From Mageeibacillus sp. UBA1255 (GTDB lineage: Bacteria > Bacillota > Clostridia > UBA1212 > UBA1255), in contig DBVV01000054.1 in NCBI GenBank assembly GCA_002308795.1, positions 13,291-33,974 of the forward strand: a stretch of DNA of 20,684 nucleotides. Direction: 5' to 3'. Positions 13,805-20,305 of this stretch are shown here, one piece after another. Position numbers and translations under genes: made by a program. The notes beneath the pieces are model-generated. The model had not been told where the DNA came from. It did not search any database and saw only the letters and a program-made list of their open reading frames with translations. Within the stretch, counting starts at the first letter, position 1; each line of letters opens with the position of its first letter.

Positions 13805-13845
13805 TATAAAAAACAGCCCGTACTGTAAGGTTCTACAGTACGGGC
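13805..13845 (-). terminator. Rho-independent terminator of the sigma/anti-sigma operon
   Basis: GCCCGTACTGTA (13816-13827) and TACAGTACGGGC (13834-13845) form a perfect 12-bp stem with a 6-base loop. On the - strand it is followed by TGTTTTTTATATT. It lies about 45 bases after the stop of the membrane protein gene. Confidence 0.85.
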
Positions 13846-13891
13846 GAAATGAGGGCAATGTTTAGATCTGTTTATGCTGCGAGCACCAGGC

Positions 13892-15970
13892 TCAAGGCGT
13901 AAACAGGAATATGCACTGTTTTATAACATATTCATATTCACCGGTCACCTCAATGAACGCACCTGCTTTCTTCACGTAAAACACAGCGAAACAAGGCAAA
14001 GGCTCGCCGTTAAGGCCGGGACGGAAATCCATTGACTCAGCGAATTCCATAAACGCATCCTTTGAAAGGTCTTCTGCGATCAGATCGGCAGTGATGTTAT
14101 GGGTGTCTTCGGCGTCGTTGACCGCATAAACGTCAACATAAAGGATCTCGCCGCCGTCAATGGGCTCCAGTGTAAACTCCCTGCTCACGCTGATCTCCGG
14201 AATCGCCACGTCTTTATTCTTATAATGCTCTGTCATGGCCTTCATGTATATGGTATGATACTCCTCACTGCCAGCACCGACCATTCTTATGCCGTCAAAG
14301 AAGTGATATATTTTGGCTTCTTCCAAAACGGTTTTCGGAGCATCCTGACGTATTTTCAGAAATGTGAAATTATCGGCAATGTAATAAATGCTTTGCGGAT
14401 CATCCCATGGTATAGGTGTGGCCTGCCCGGGCATAGGAGTAATCGTGGGCTGAACCGTGGGCAGAGGAAGATCATTCTCAGCAGCAAGAATGAAAGCATA
14501 AATATTGTGGTATCCGATCCCGGTAGATCTATGATAATATGTCGTTGCCAGCAAGACCACTACAGTTTTATCAGCGGAAATCGTTACTTTATTATTATAC
14601 GAAGGATAGATCATTGACGATCTGCCTTCGTTATACAAATCCATCATTTTGTCAAAATAGACCAGATCGATTTCTATTTCCCTTGGCATGTTCGTCCAGT
14701 AAAAATCGAAGATCATTTCGGAAAAATCGCTGATGTTGAAAACGGGAAGTCTGTCATATTCTTTTTGTATTATCCCCCAGTTAAGGTTACCTGTTATTTC
14801 CACAGGTTCCGGAACGTTGACCAGCGTATAAGTCGGATAATCATTTTTAGGATCGGTTTTTCCGGTTCTCTCTTTCAGATTAAACACCAGTTTTATCTCG
14901 TTCGAAGGCATCGCGATCGTGCTCGTATTGTACAATGCAGCAAAGAATTCATCAGGATCGGCGCCTCCGACAGTGAATTTGCCATCTTCCATGCTGATCT
15001 TTCCACCCATTTTGCTGGAATTGAGCCATATGTTTGCTTCATCTCCGCTGGACAGGATCATAGGCATATCATTCAGCGGAGCATAATACTCACATATTTT
15101 AACGAACTCTCTTTTAGTCAGATCAAGGACGTAAAAGCCTTTCCAGTACCGGGAAACTGCCGGATCCGGATCATCATAAAACTGAACGTTTTCCTTCTCT
15201 GTAAAAATGAGCAGGATATCTTCGACGCCATTGCCGTCGTAATCGTACATGACAGCAGAATCCACTGCCAGATCCGGGCGGTCAAGCGTATAAAAAATCG
15301 TTCCGTCGATCAGTATCATTTCAAAATCCATCCGAACCCTGCTTTTGAATAATCTTGCATGCCCCTCGAGCTCTCTCGGTGTAATTTCACATATGTTGGA
15401 TGACAAAATCGCTTCCTGTTCTGCATCACCTATCATGTTCAGCAAACTATTGCAAAGCAACGGCTCTCCGTCCCATATGATCGGTCCCGTATTCCTTGCC
15501 TCCTGCGCGCTAAGCATAGCGCTGAACAGTTCGGATGAATTTTGCAGTTCTTCATCTTCTTCGGGGATCCGAAGCTGTCCTGTGCCAAGCATATCTTCGT
15601 CTATCAGCGAACTCACGTCGATAAGCTCCACATTCCGGAATTCATTCGGTACAGGGGTGGCAATTCCGTTCGGATCGTGTTCGTCCACGCCACCCGGCTG
15701 GAGGGGCTGCTTTCGACCGCCCAAATTTTTAACTACACCCACGGTTATACCGGTCAATGCGGCCACGATCAGTATCACCGATGCGGCGATCAATGCCGGA
15801 TGCACTCTGAAACCGCTGCTCCGTTTTACCGTTGAAACATTAGCTCTGGCCTCTCCTGCCGCCTTCATTGTCAACGTGTTCCCGGCCTTATCCGCCGCAA
15901 ATTCCGCGCTTTCAGCGATCATATCTTCAGGCATGTTTTTCATCATTTCAGCAAGTTTTACGTCGTTCAT
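13892..15970 (-). CDS. Membrane-anchored partner of the ECF sigma factor (putative anti-sigma factor)
   Basis: This protein of 692 residues has a cytoplasmic N-terminus of about 54 residues, one transmembrane segment (about residues 57-82, ALIAASVILIVAALTGITVG) and a long outside part. The N-terminal stretch KLAEMMKNMPEDMIAESAEF resembles the start of sigma-associated membrane proteins in Clostridia. No HxxxCxxC zinc motif is present. The outer part contains DYDGNGVEDILL, like a calcium-binding or FG-GAP-type loop, and a Pro/Thr-rich linker (PTVQPTITPMPGQATPIP) around residue 505. No enzymatic domain was recognised. Its ATG overlaps the sigma factor TGA by four bases (ATGA), so translation is coupled. 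Regulation of the sigma factor by an extracellular signal is inferred from this arrangement. Confidence 0.65.
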   Translation of the reverse strand: MNDVKLAEMMKNMPEDMIAESAEFAADKAGNTLTMKAAGEARANVSTVKRSSGFRVHPALIAASVILIVAALTGITVGVVKNLGGRKQPLQPGGVDEHDPNGIATPVPNEFRNVELIDVSSLIDEDMLGTGQLRIPEEDEELQNSSELFSAMLSAQEARNTGPIIWDGEPLLCNSLLNMIGDAEQEAILSSNICEITPRELEGHARLFKSRVRMDFEMILIDGTIFYTLDRPDLAVDSAVMYDYDGNGVEDILLIFTEKENVQFYDDPDPAVSRYWKGFYVLDLTKREFVKICEYYAPLNDMPMILSSGDEANIWLNSSKMGGKISMEDGKFTVGGADPDEFFAALYNTSTIAMPSNEIKLVFNLKERTGKTDPKNDYPTYTLVNVPEPVEITGNLNWGIIQKEYDRLPVFNISDFSEMIFDFYWTNMPREIEIDLVYFDKMMDLYNEGRSSMIYPSYNNKVTISADKTVVVLLATTYYHRSTGIGYHNIYAFILAAENDLPLPTVQPTITPMPGQATPIPWDDPQSIYYIADNFTFLKIRQDAPKTVLEEAKIYHFFDGIRMVGAGSEEYHTIYMKAMTEHYKNKDVAIPEISVSREFTLEPIDGGEILYVDVYAVNDAEDTHNITADLIAEDLSKDAFMEFAESMDFRPGLNGEPLPCFAVFYVKKAGAFIEVTGEYEYVIKQCIFLFTP

Positions 15971-16587
15971 AATTCCACTCCTTCAGCTTCCAGAAATTTA
16001 CGGAGTCCTTCCCTGGTCCTGTTAAGGCTCGACAGCACCGTGCCCCGGGGGATGTCCATTATCCGGGCAATGTCCTCCACGGACCGTTCGTAATAATACC
16101 GGGCGAAGAATATCTTGCGTTTCTTCGGCTTGAGGTCCCGCAGATACCGGGCGATCAGCGCTTCGGTCTTCTTTCCTTCCGGATCCTCCCCGTCAGCGAT
16201 CCTGCGACCCGAATTGCCCTTCCCTAGCCCTAACGGATCGGTCCAGGGGTCGGTAACGGGATGCTCATAATTATCCGGATCATCCAGCGAAACGGTGCCG
16301 CCGGAAGGGCTTGACCGCTGGGTGTGACGCTTTCGCCACATATCCATTGCCGCATTCCGGGCGATCTCTCCCGCGTACGCCTTCAGATTTTCTGGCGCCG
16401 CCGGAGGGATGCTGTTCCAGAGCTTCAGATACACGTCATTCAGGCATTCTTCGGCATCGGCGTCGTTTTTAAGCACGTTAAGGACAACGGTGCGGCAATA
16501 TTCGCCGTACTTATTCTTCGTCTCCGTTATGGCTTGTTCGTCGCGGCTGTCGTACATCCCGATGATGTCAATATCTTTCAGCTGCAT
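15967..16587 (-). CDS. ECF-type RNA polymerase sigma factor
   Basis: This protein of 206 residues has the two conserved sigma-70 regions. Region 2 spans about residues 25-95 (NDADAEECLNDVYLKLWNSI, AYAGEIARNAAMDMWRKR). Region 4 spans about 145-200 (KKRKIFFARYYYERSVEDIA, MDIPRGTVLSSLNRTREGLR), the helix-turn-helix that reads the -35 element. A longer than usual, Gly/Asp/Pro-rich linker joins them. AGGAGAGG precedes the ATG. The downstream gene overlaps by four bases and encodes the putative membrane-bound regulator. An ECF-like promoter lies just upstream and would give autoregulation. Confidence 0.9.
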   Translation of the reverse strand: MQLKDIDIIGMYDSRDEQAITETKNKYGEYCRTVVLNVLKNDADAEECLNDVYLKLWNSIPPAAPENLKAYAGEIARNAAMDMWRKRHTQRSSPSGGTVSLDDPDNYEHPVTDPWTDPLGLGKGNSGRRIADGEDPEGKKTEALIARYLRDLKPKKRKIFFARYYYERSVEDIARIMDIPRGTVLSSLNRTREGLRKFLEAEGVEL

Positions 16588-16641
16588 TCTGCCTCTCCTC
16601 TGCTGTTCCCGGGGCCGTTTTACCGGCCGCTCACTATATTA

Positions 16642-16667
16642 GACGTAAAAACTCGCAGCTGATTCCA
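16642..16667 (-). promoter_or_regulatory. Candidate ECF-type autoregulatory promoter
   Basis: On the - strand TGGAATC is followed after about 15 bases by CGTC (16642-16645), the layout of many ECF sigma promoters (GGAAC/TGAAAC-like -35 with a CGTC/CGTA -10). It lies about 55 bases before the sigma gene and inside the terminator hairpin of the upstream gene. It is speculative. Confidence 0.35.
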
Positions 16668-16700
16668 CATTGGACCAGAATATTTCTGCGAGTTTGAAAA
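16643..16700 (-). terminator. Terminator after the broken DHH phosphoesterase gene
   Basis: AAACTCGCAG (about 16649-16658) and CTGCGAGTTT (about 16686-16695) form a 10-bp stem that encloses a small TCCA-CAT-TGGA hairpin. On the - strand it is followed by GAGTTTTTACG. It lies just after the 16711 stop, and the sigma factor promoter overlaps it. Confidence 0.6.
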
Positions 16701-16710
16701 AAGATATAGT

Positions 16711-17233
16711 TTATGAGAGATTTATCCTGCTTTTGAGGTTCCCGCCGGTCAATGCCGCACGCCTGCGCTCCTGCTCAGGCGTGAGCTCAGCTATGACATT
16801 GCCCCAAACGTCTCCCGTATCGTATGAGCGGCCTAATCTCAGCCGGTCGGTTTCTGCTTCAAGTTTCTTCTGGGTCTTTGCCGCCAGGCCGCAGCCCGCC
16901 GCACAAACGTGGCCGCCGCCGCTGAACATTGCCGCCACCGCCCCTACGTTCACGGTCTCGTCGGAACGCATACTCACCCGGTATTTTCCAGGGACCTTGT
17001 TTCACTATGTCCAAAACCATAGCGCCATTTAGATTTTAAGCTATCCATTAGGAATATTCAAGTAGAAATTTTATGTTGCGTAGCCTTCTTTTGGCCTGCT
17101 TATCAGCTTTAATGATGCGTTTTTGCTCTTTTTTGTAAGAGTAATATCTACTCGGAAACAGGGGCCTTTGGAGTAGACGTTAACTTTTCACTTCAGCCTT
17201 TTTTAGTGGCAATGATTTGACGCTGCGCGTCAT
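16711..17233 (-). pseudogene. DHH/DHHA1 phosphoesterase (NrnA-like), disrupted by IS fragment
   Basis: The open piece 16711-16994 encodes about 95 residues of a DHHA1 domain: KYRVSMRSDETVNVGAVA, then the GGGH motif (FSGGGHVCAAGCGL) and a C-terminal helix. NrnA-type enzymes (about 320 residues) degrade oligoribonucleotides and pAp; the catalytic DHH half is missing. IS-derived sequence begins at 16994. On its far side an ATG at 17233 with AGGT 7 bases upstream opens MTRSVKSLPLKKAE and runs into the IS, stopping soon after. I read this as the original start, 35 bases after the PHP gene. About 200 codons have been lost by insertion plus deletion. The link between the two ends is inference. Confidence 0.7.
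16994..17197. mobile_element. One-ended second copy of the 33-bp-IR mobile element (right end)
   Basis: This 204-bp stretch matches 13514-13717 without gaps. The only differences seen are at 17016, 17051 and 17068, so 201 of 204 bases agree. It ends in the same 33-bp terminal repeat (17165-17197), but no left end is present. It sits inside the NrnA-like gene and was probably left after deletion or recombination between copies. Confidence 0.9.
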
Positions 17234-17268
17234 GAGTTGCACCTGACGGCGCATAGTCTGCCGTCCAA

Positions 17269-18123
17269 TTAAGTGGCAAGGTGTTTTAGTGTTTCGTAGA
17301 AATCTATCGGAACTGCGAGATCGCCTTTCCCGGTGCCGAGGGCAATATGGGGCTTGGCTTCGCCGTGGAAATCAGAACCACCGCTCTCTAAAAGGCCGAA
17401 ACGGACGGCCAGTTCCTTTGCCCGAAGGGTCGTCTCAAAATCGAATTCGGAATAAAGGGTTTCCATAGCATCGAGTCCCGCTGCCTTGCCCAGGGGTAGA
17501 AAAATCTCCAGTTCTTCATACGACAGATTCAGGAACGGATGGGCCAGCACGGCCACGCCCCCGTAGGATTTGATGAACTTTATAGTGGTTATTGCCCCCA
17601 GCCTGCCGGCAGGGACGTAATAGCCATTGCCCTCCTTGAGGATGGTATCGAAGGCTTCTTTTACGCTGCCGATCTGCCCCTTGGCCACCAGCACCCTGGC
17701 CACGTGAGCCCGGTTGAAAGTTTCGGCGTCGGTGAGGCTTTGCGCTTCCTCAAATGTAACGTCGTAGCCGTCTGCCCGGAGCGCGTTGATGAGTTTCCGG
17801 TTGCTGCTGATCTTGGCCAGCCGCATTATATCCACGTGGTCTTCGATCTGGGGCCAGGACTCCCGGGGGAAGAACAGTCCTACGATGTGGAGTTCTTTTC
17901 GTTTCCCAAGAGAATCGTAATCGGTGGAAAATTCGCATCCGGCGACGGTGGCTAATCCGTATTCTTCTCCTGCGTTCATGAATTCGTCGAGCCCGGCGGA
18001 TGTGTTGTGGTCGGTCAATGCCAGTGCGGCAATGTCCAGTTCTTTCGCCCTCCTTACCAGTTCAGTGGGTGACAATGATCCGTCCGAATAGTGTGAATGT
18101 GTGTGCAGATCGCATATCTTCAT
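17269..18123 (-). CDS. PHP-domain metal-dependent phosphoesterase
   Basis: This protein of 284 residues is of the PHP family, which hydrolyses phosphoesters with a cluster of metals. The motifs are all present: DLHTHSHYSDG (residues 5-15), LTDHN (36-40), GCEFS, HIVG, the AHP motif and GGSDFHG near the C-terminus. Length and motifs resemble the YciV/RNase AM and 3',5'-nucleoside bisphosphate phosphatase group, so pAp or short RNA ends are likely substrates, but this is not proven. The GGAGG upstream of ATG 18123 is an unusual 17 bases away. An NrnA-like gene of related function followed it until disrupted. Confidence 0.88.
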   Translation of the reverse strand: MKICDLHTHSHYSDGSLSPTELVRRAKELDIAALALTDHNTSAGLDEFMNAGEEYGLATVAGCEFSTDYDSLGKRKELHIVGLFFPRESWPQIEDHVDIMRLAKISSNRKLINALRADGYDVTFEEAQSLTDAETFNRAHVARVLVAKGQIGSVKEAFDTILKEGNGYYVPAGRLGAITTIKFIKSYGGVAVLAHPFLNLSYEELEIFLPLGKAAGLDAMETLYSEFDFETTLRAKELAVRFGLLESGGSDFHGEAKPHIALGTGKGDLAVPIDFYETLKHLAT

Positions 18124-18161
18124 GATGCGCTTTAGCCTGACCTCCGTGTGCGGTTTGGGGT

Positions 18162-18170
18162 ATTATAGCA
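18162..18170 (-). promoter_or_regulatory. Candidate extended -10 promoter of the PHP gene
   Basis: On the - strand TGCTATAAT is a perfect extended -10 element. The expected -35 position has only a weak match (AGACTT). It lies about 40 bases before the start codon, and the heptamer repeat array begins about 26 bases behind it. Confidence 0.6.
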
Positions 18171-18195
18171 GGTTGGGGAGGGGGAAGTCTATATA

Positions 18196-18307
18196 AAGTT
18201 GCAAGTGGAAAGTTGCAAGTGGCAAGTGGCAAGTTGCAAGTTGGAAGTTGGAAGTTGCAAGTGGCAAGTGGAAAGTGGCAAGTTACAAGTTGGAAGTTGC
18301 AAGTGGC
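18196..18307. repeat. Heptanucleotide tandem repeat, 16 units (AAGTKGV)
   Basis: Sixteen consecutive 7-mers keep exact register: each is AAGTTGC, AAGTGGC, AAGTGGA, AAGTTGG or AAGTTAC. AAGT is invariant, position 5 is T or G, and position 7 is C, G or A. Degenerate units (AAATTGT) follow. The array lies between the divergent PHP and antitoxin genes and shows no open gene on either strand. It is not a CRISPR, since there are no spacers. Confidence 0.95.
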
Positions 18308-18339
18308 AAATTGTTGTTTAATTTTAAGTAAAAATGTTC

Positions 18340-18345
18340 TATAAT
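18340..18345 (+). promoter_or_regulatory. Candidate -10 box of the antitoxin gene
   Basis: TATAAT at 18340-18345 lies 36 bases before the start codon. The matching -35 position (TTTAAT, 17-base spacer) agrees poorly with consensus, so the call rests on the -10 box and position. Confidence 0.4.
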
Positions 18346-18375
18346 AATATCACCAAAATGAATGGAGGTTTTTTT

Positions 18376-18621
18376 ATGCCGAACATAAAGCCTGTTTCAG
18401 ATCTGAGAAATTACAATGAGGTCCTACGAGATGTTGCCGCGGGAGAGCCTGTATTTTTAACAAAAAACGGAAGAGGAAAAAATGCGATTATTGACATGAA
18501 AGAATACGAAAGGACTCAGGCAATTTTAAAGCTGATGACGGAGTTGTCAAACGGAGAATACAGCAGTCTTGAAAAAGGCCGGCTCGATCTGGCCGAAGTG
18601 AAGAAAACGCTTGGAGTCTGA
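18376..18621 (+). CDS. Phd/YefM-type antitoxin, apparently without toxin
   Basis: This small protein of 81 residues resembles Phd/YefM antitoxins. The N-terminal stretch IKPVSDLRNYNEVLRDV, the turn GEPVFLTKNGRGKNAIIDM and the helix starting EYERTQAI form the DNA-binding and dimer fold, and the C-terminal residues would normally neutralise a RelE/ParE-type toxin. GGAGG is 7 bases before the chosen ATG; a longer reading frame starts at 18334 without a good site. After the stop, an ATG at 18624 opens only six codons before TGA. A neighbouring frame then stays open to about 18757, possibly a decayed toxin. Confidence 0.8.
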   Translation: MPNIKPVSDLRNYNEVLRDVAAGEPVFLTKNGRGKNAIIDMKEYERTQAILKLMTELSNGEYSSLEKGRLDLAEVKKTLGV

Positions 18622-18830
18622 AATGTATATATTTTTCTCATGAGTCATTAGCTGAATCTTTTTTATCTTATTGTCTTAATGTCATTTACAGGTGCAACTA
18701 TCATCCAATGTATAGATTATGCAAATTATTATCAATCGCTTGGTTCGCTATACTATAAAGGAGATTTGCATACAAAATTAAAATAATCTACCGATTTAAA
18801 CTAATATAATGCGATAAGGAGGATAATAAA
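18622..18830. other. Intergenic region, possible toxin remnant
   Basis: An ATG at 18624 gives a six-residue peptide. The +1 frame from there continues open (reading SHESLAESFLSY and onward) to a TAA near 18757, so a frameshifted toxin gene is possible. I cannot recognise the family. TATACT at 18749-18754 and TATAAT at 18805-18810 are promoter-like, but neither has a clear -35 box, and the second is too close to the next ribosome-binding site. Confidence 0.3.
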
Positions 18831-19670
18831 ATGAAAATGAATTTTAAGCAAAACAAACCGTTAATAATAGTAATTATTGTCGTATTGTCCGCGCTTTGCA
18901 TTTCTGCAGTTACAGCCACAGCGATAGAAATTAGTAAGAAGTCAGACCCGTTGCCAAAGGGAGATAGTTACGGATCATACTACGACAATAACAAACCGAA
19001 AGAGAAGGAGATATCGCTCGATTCCGGTGTGATTTCACTAACATATGTCCGGACTGAAAACCTGAAAGAATTGCCCGCTTCCAAACGTGCGGATCATTAC
19101 GGAACTTATGATATCTACGAAGATGAAAACAAGACCGAATATATGTTTTTGCTGGACTCGGATATTTATTGCGGGTACAGGATGAGTACCGTAGGCATTC
19201 CGACGTTAAAGGAAGATGCGATCGAAGAAGATAAAGCGCTGGAGATCGCAGATGCGTTTCTGAATAATACGCGAAAAAACGGGAAAGAATACGTACTGTT
19301 TTCGTGCGAGTATGACGAATTGGGTGGATATTACGATATTCAGTACTATTGTCCCGTTGACGGATATAAGACAGATGATATATTCAGAGCCTGGGTCGAT
19401 GCTCAAGGAGCAGTGACCGCATTTTCAGAATTTAACTATAACAGATATGCCAAACTAAAAATAGCGTCCGATAAATATGATAAAGCAAGTAAAAACATTT
19501 CGAAAAAAATATCAAAAAGGGTCGGAGATGCTGATTATTCGGTTGCCGATCAATATGTTTCTATCGACGATTCAGGAAAACTGATACTTGTGAATGTGAT
19601 CGATCTAAGTACTCCGTATGGTGAAGTGAGCATAAGTCAGCGGGAAAAGATCGTTCAGATCATTAAATAA
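18831..19670 (+). CDS. Membrane-anchored or secreted protein of unknown function, PepSY-like repeats possible
   Basis: The protein has 279 residues. A hydrophobic segment at about 9-32 (LIIVIIVVLSALCISAVTA) after a basic N-terminus acts as a signal peptide or membrane anchor; the rest is extracytoplasmic and rich in Lys, Asp and Tyr. The middle has KALEIADAFL followed by AWVDAQGAVTAFSEF, a helix-then-strand pattern like PepSY/YpeB-type modules, but the match is weak. AAGGAGG lies 7 bases before the ATG. The next gene starts within about 20 bases, so the two are probably co-transcribed. No specific function can be assigned. Confidence 0.7.
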   Translation: MKMNFKQNKPLIIVIIVVLSALCISAVTATAIEISKKSDPLPKGDSYGSYYDNNKPKEKEISLDSGVISLTYVRTENLKELPASKRADHYGTYDIYEDENKTEYMFLLDSDIYCGYRMSTVGIPTLKEDAIEEDKALEIADAFLNNTRKNGKEYVLFSCEYDELGGYYDIQYYCPVDGYKTDDIFRAWVDAQGAVTAFSEFNYNRYAKLKIASDKYDKASKNISKKISKRVGDADYSVADQYVSIDDSGKLILVNVIDLSTPYGEVSISQREKIVQIIK

Positions 19671-19687
19671 CTGCCGGGGGGGTGAGA

Positions 19688-20089
19688 ATGATGAAAAAAA
19701 GACTTATAGTGCTCATTTGCATCGGCGTTTTTATCGTTCTTTTTATCGTCGGGGCAATTCTGGTGGCGGAATTTACGTATTATGCCAAATACCATATTTG
19801 GGGCAAAGTCGAATCTGTCAAAATCAGTTCAACGCTTGACGGAAACAGAGGCCCGATGGTCGTGTCAGAAAAAGACAAGATCGATGTTTTGCTGAAATGC
19901 ATAAAAAAAGTGAGGGTCAATAACCGGCATATACGAATGATTCAGCAAGCTCCAGTTCAATATGAGATCACTTTCTATTTTGCAAACGGCAAAACGAAAA
20001 CATATGATTATACCGTTTATCCGGCCACAAAGTGTGATAGTCCGTTTGAGGATTTCTTCGCGCTGTTCCCGGAGGAAGAACGAAGGTGA
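19688..20089 (+). CDS. Small membrane-anchored protein of unknown function
   Basis: The protein is about 133 residues long with an N-terminal transmembrane segment (LIVLICIGVFIVLFIVGAIL) after a KKR stretch. The outer part of about 100 residues is beta-rich (VQYEITFYFANGKTKTYDYTVY) and has no recognised domain. Starts at GTG 19682, ATG 19688 or ATG 19691 are possible; the G-rich tract ending at 19682 best fits one of the two ATGs. It follows the preceding secreted protein gene closely and lies just before the DUF6472-type gene. The adjacent membrane topology suggests that the two exported proteins act together, which is inference. Confidence 0.65.
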   Translation: MMKKRLIVLICIGVFIVLFIVGAILVAEFTYYAKYHIWGKVESVKISSTLDGNRGPMVVSEKDKIDVLLKCIKKVRVNNRHIRMIQQAPVQYEITFYFANGKTKTYDYTVYPATKCDSPFEDFFALFPEEERR

Positions 20090-20094
20090 TCTGA

Positions 20095-20283
20095 TTGAAC
20101 GGCGACAGCGATTCGAAATGCGAACAGTGCAGACATTACGAGTACGACGAATACTACGAGACGTACAGCTGCGACGCACAGCTTGACGAAGACGAGATGG
20201 AGAAATTCATAACCGACACATATAAAGACTGCCCCTACTACGACCCGGACGATGATTATAAGATCGTCCGGAAACAGATGTGA
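20095..20283 (+). CDS. DUF6472-type small protein
   Basis: This acidic protein of 62 residues matches my recollection of the DUF6472 family. It has an N-terminal CEQC pair, a later single Cys (YSCDAQLDEDEM) and a CPYY motif followed by the highly typical ending DYKIVRKQM. The four cysteines suggest a small metal-binding fold. The only start compatible with the complete domain is TTG 20095, with AAGGTGAT about 5 bases upstream. Function is unknown. Confidence 0.8.
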   Translation: MNGDSDSKCEQCRHYEYDEYYETYSCDAQLDEDEMEKFITDTYKDCPYYDPDDDYKIVRKQM

Positions 20284-20305
20284 TAAAACCGGGGGGAACG
20301 CGGAA

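Noticed and set aside
15345..16025. Open frame of 226 codons on the + strand
   Set aside because: It is a low-complexity Ser/Ala-rich shadow opposite the sigma factor and its membrane partner, whose frames are overlapping and coherent.
18196..18307. Possible CRISPR array
   Set aside because: The repeats are 7 bp with no spacers, and there are no cas genes nearby.
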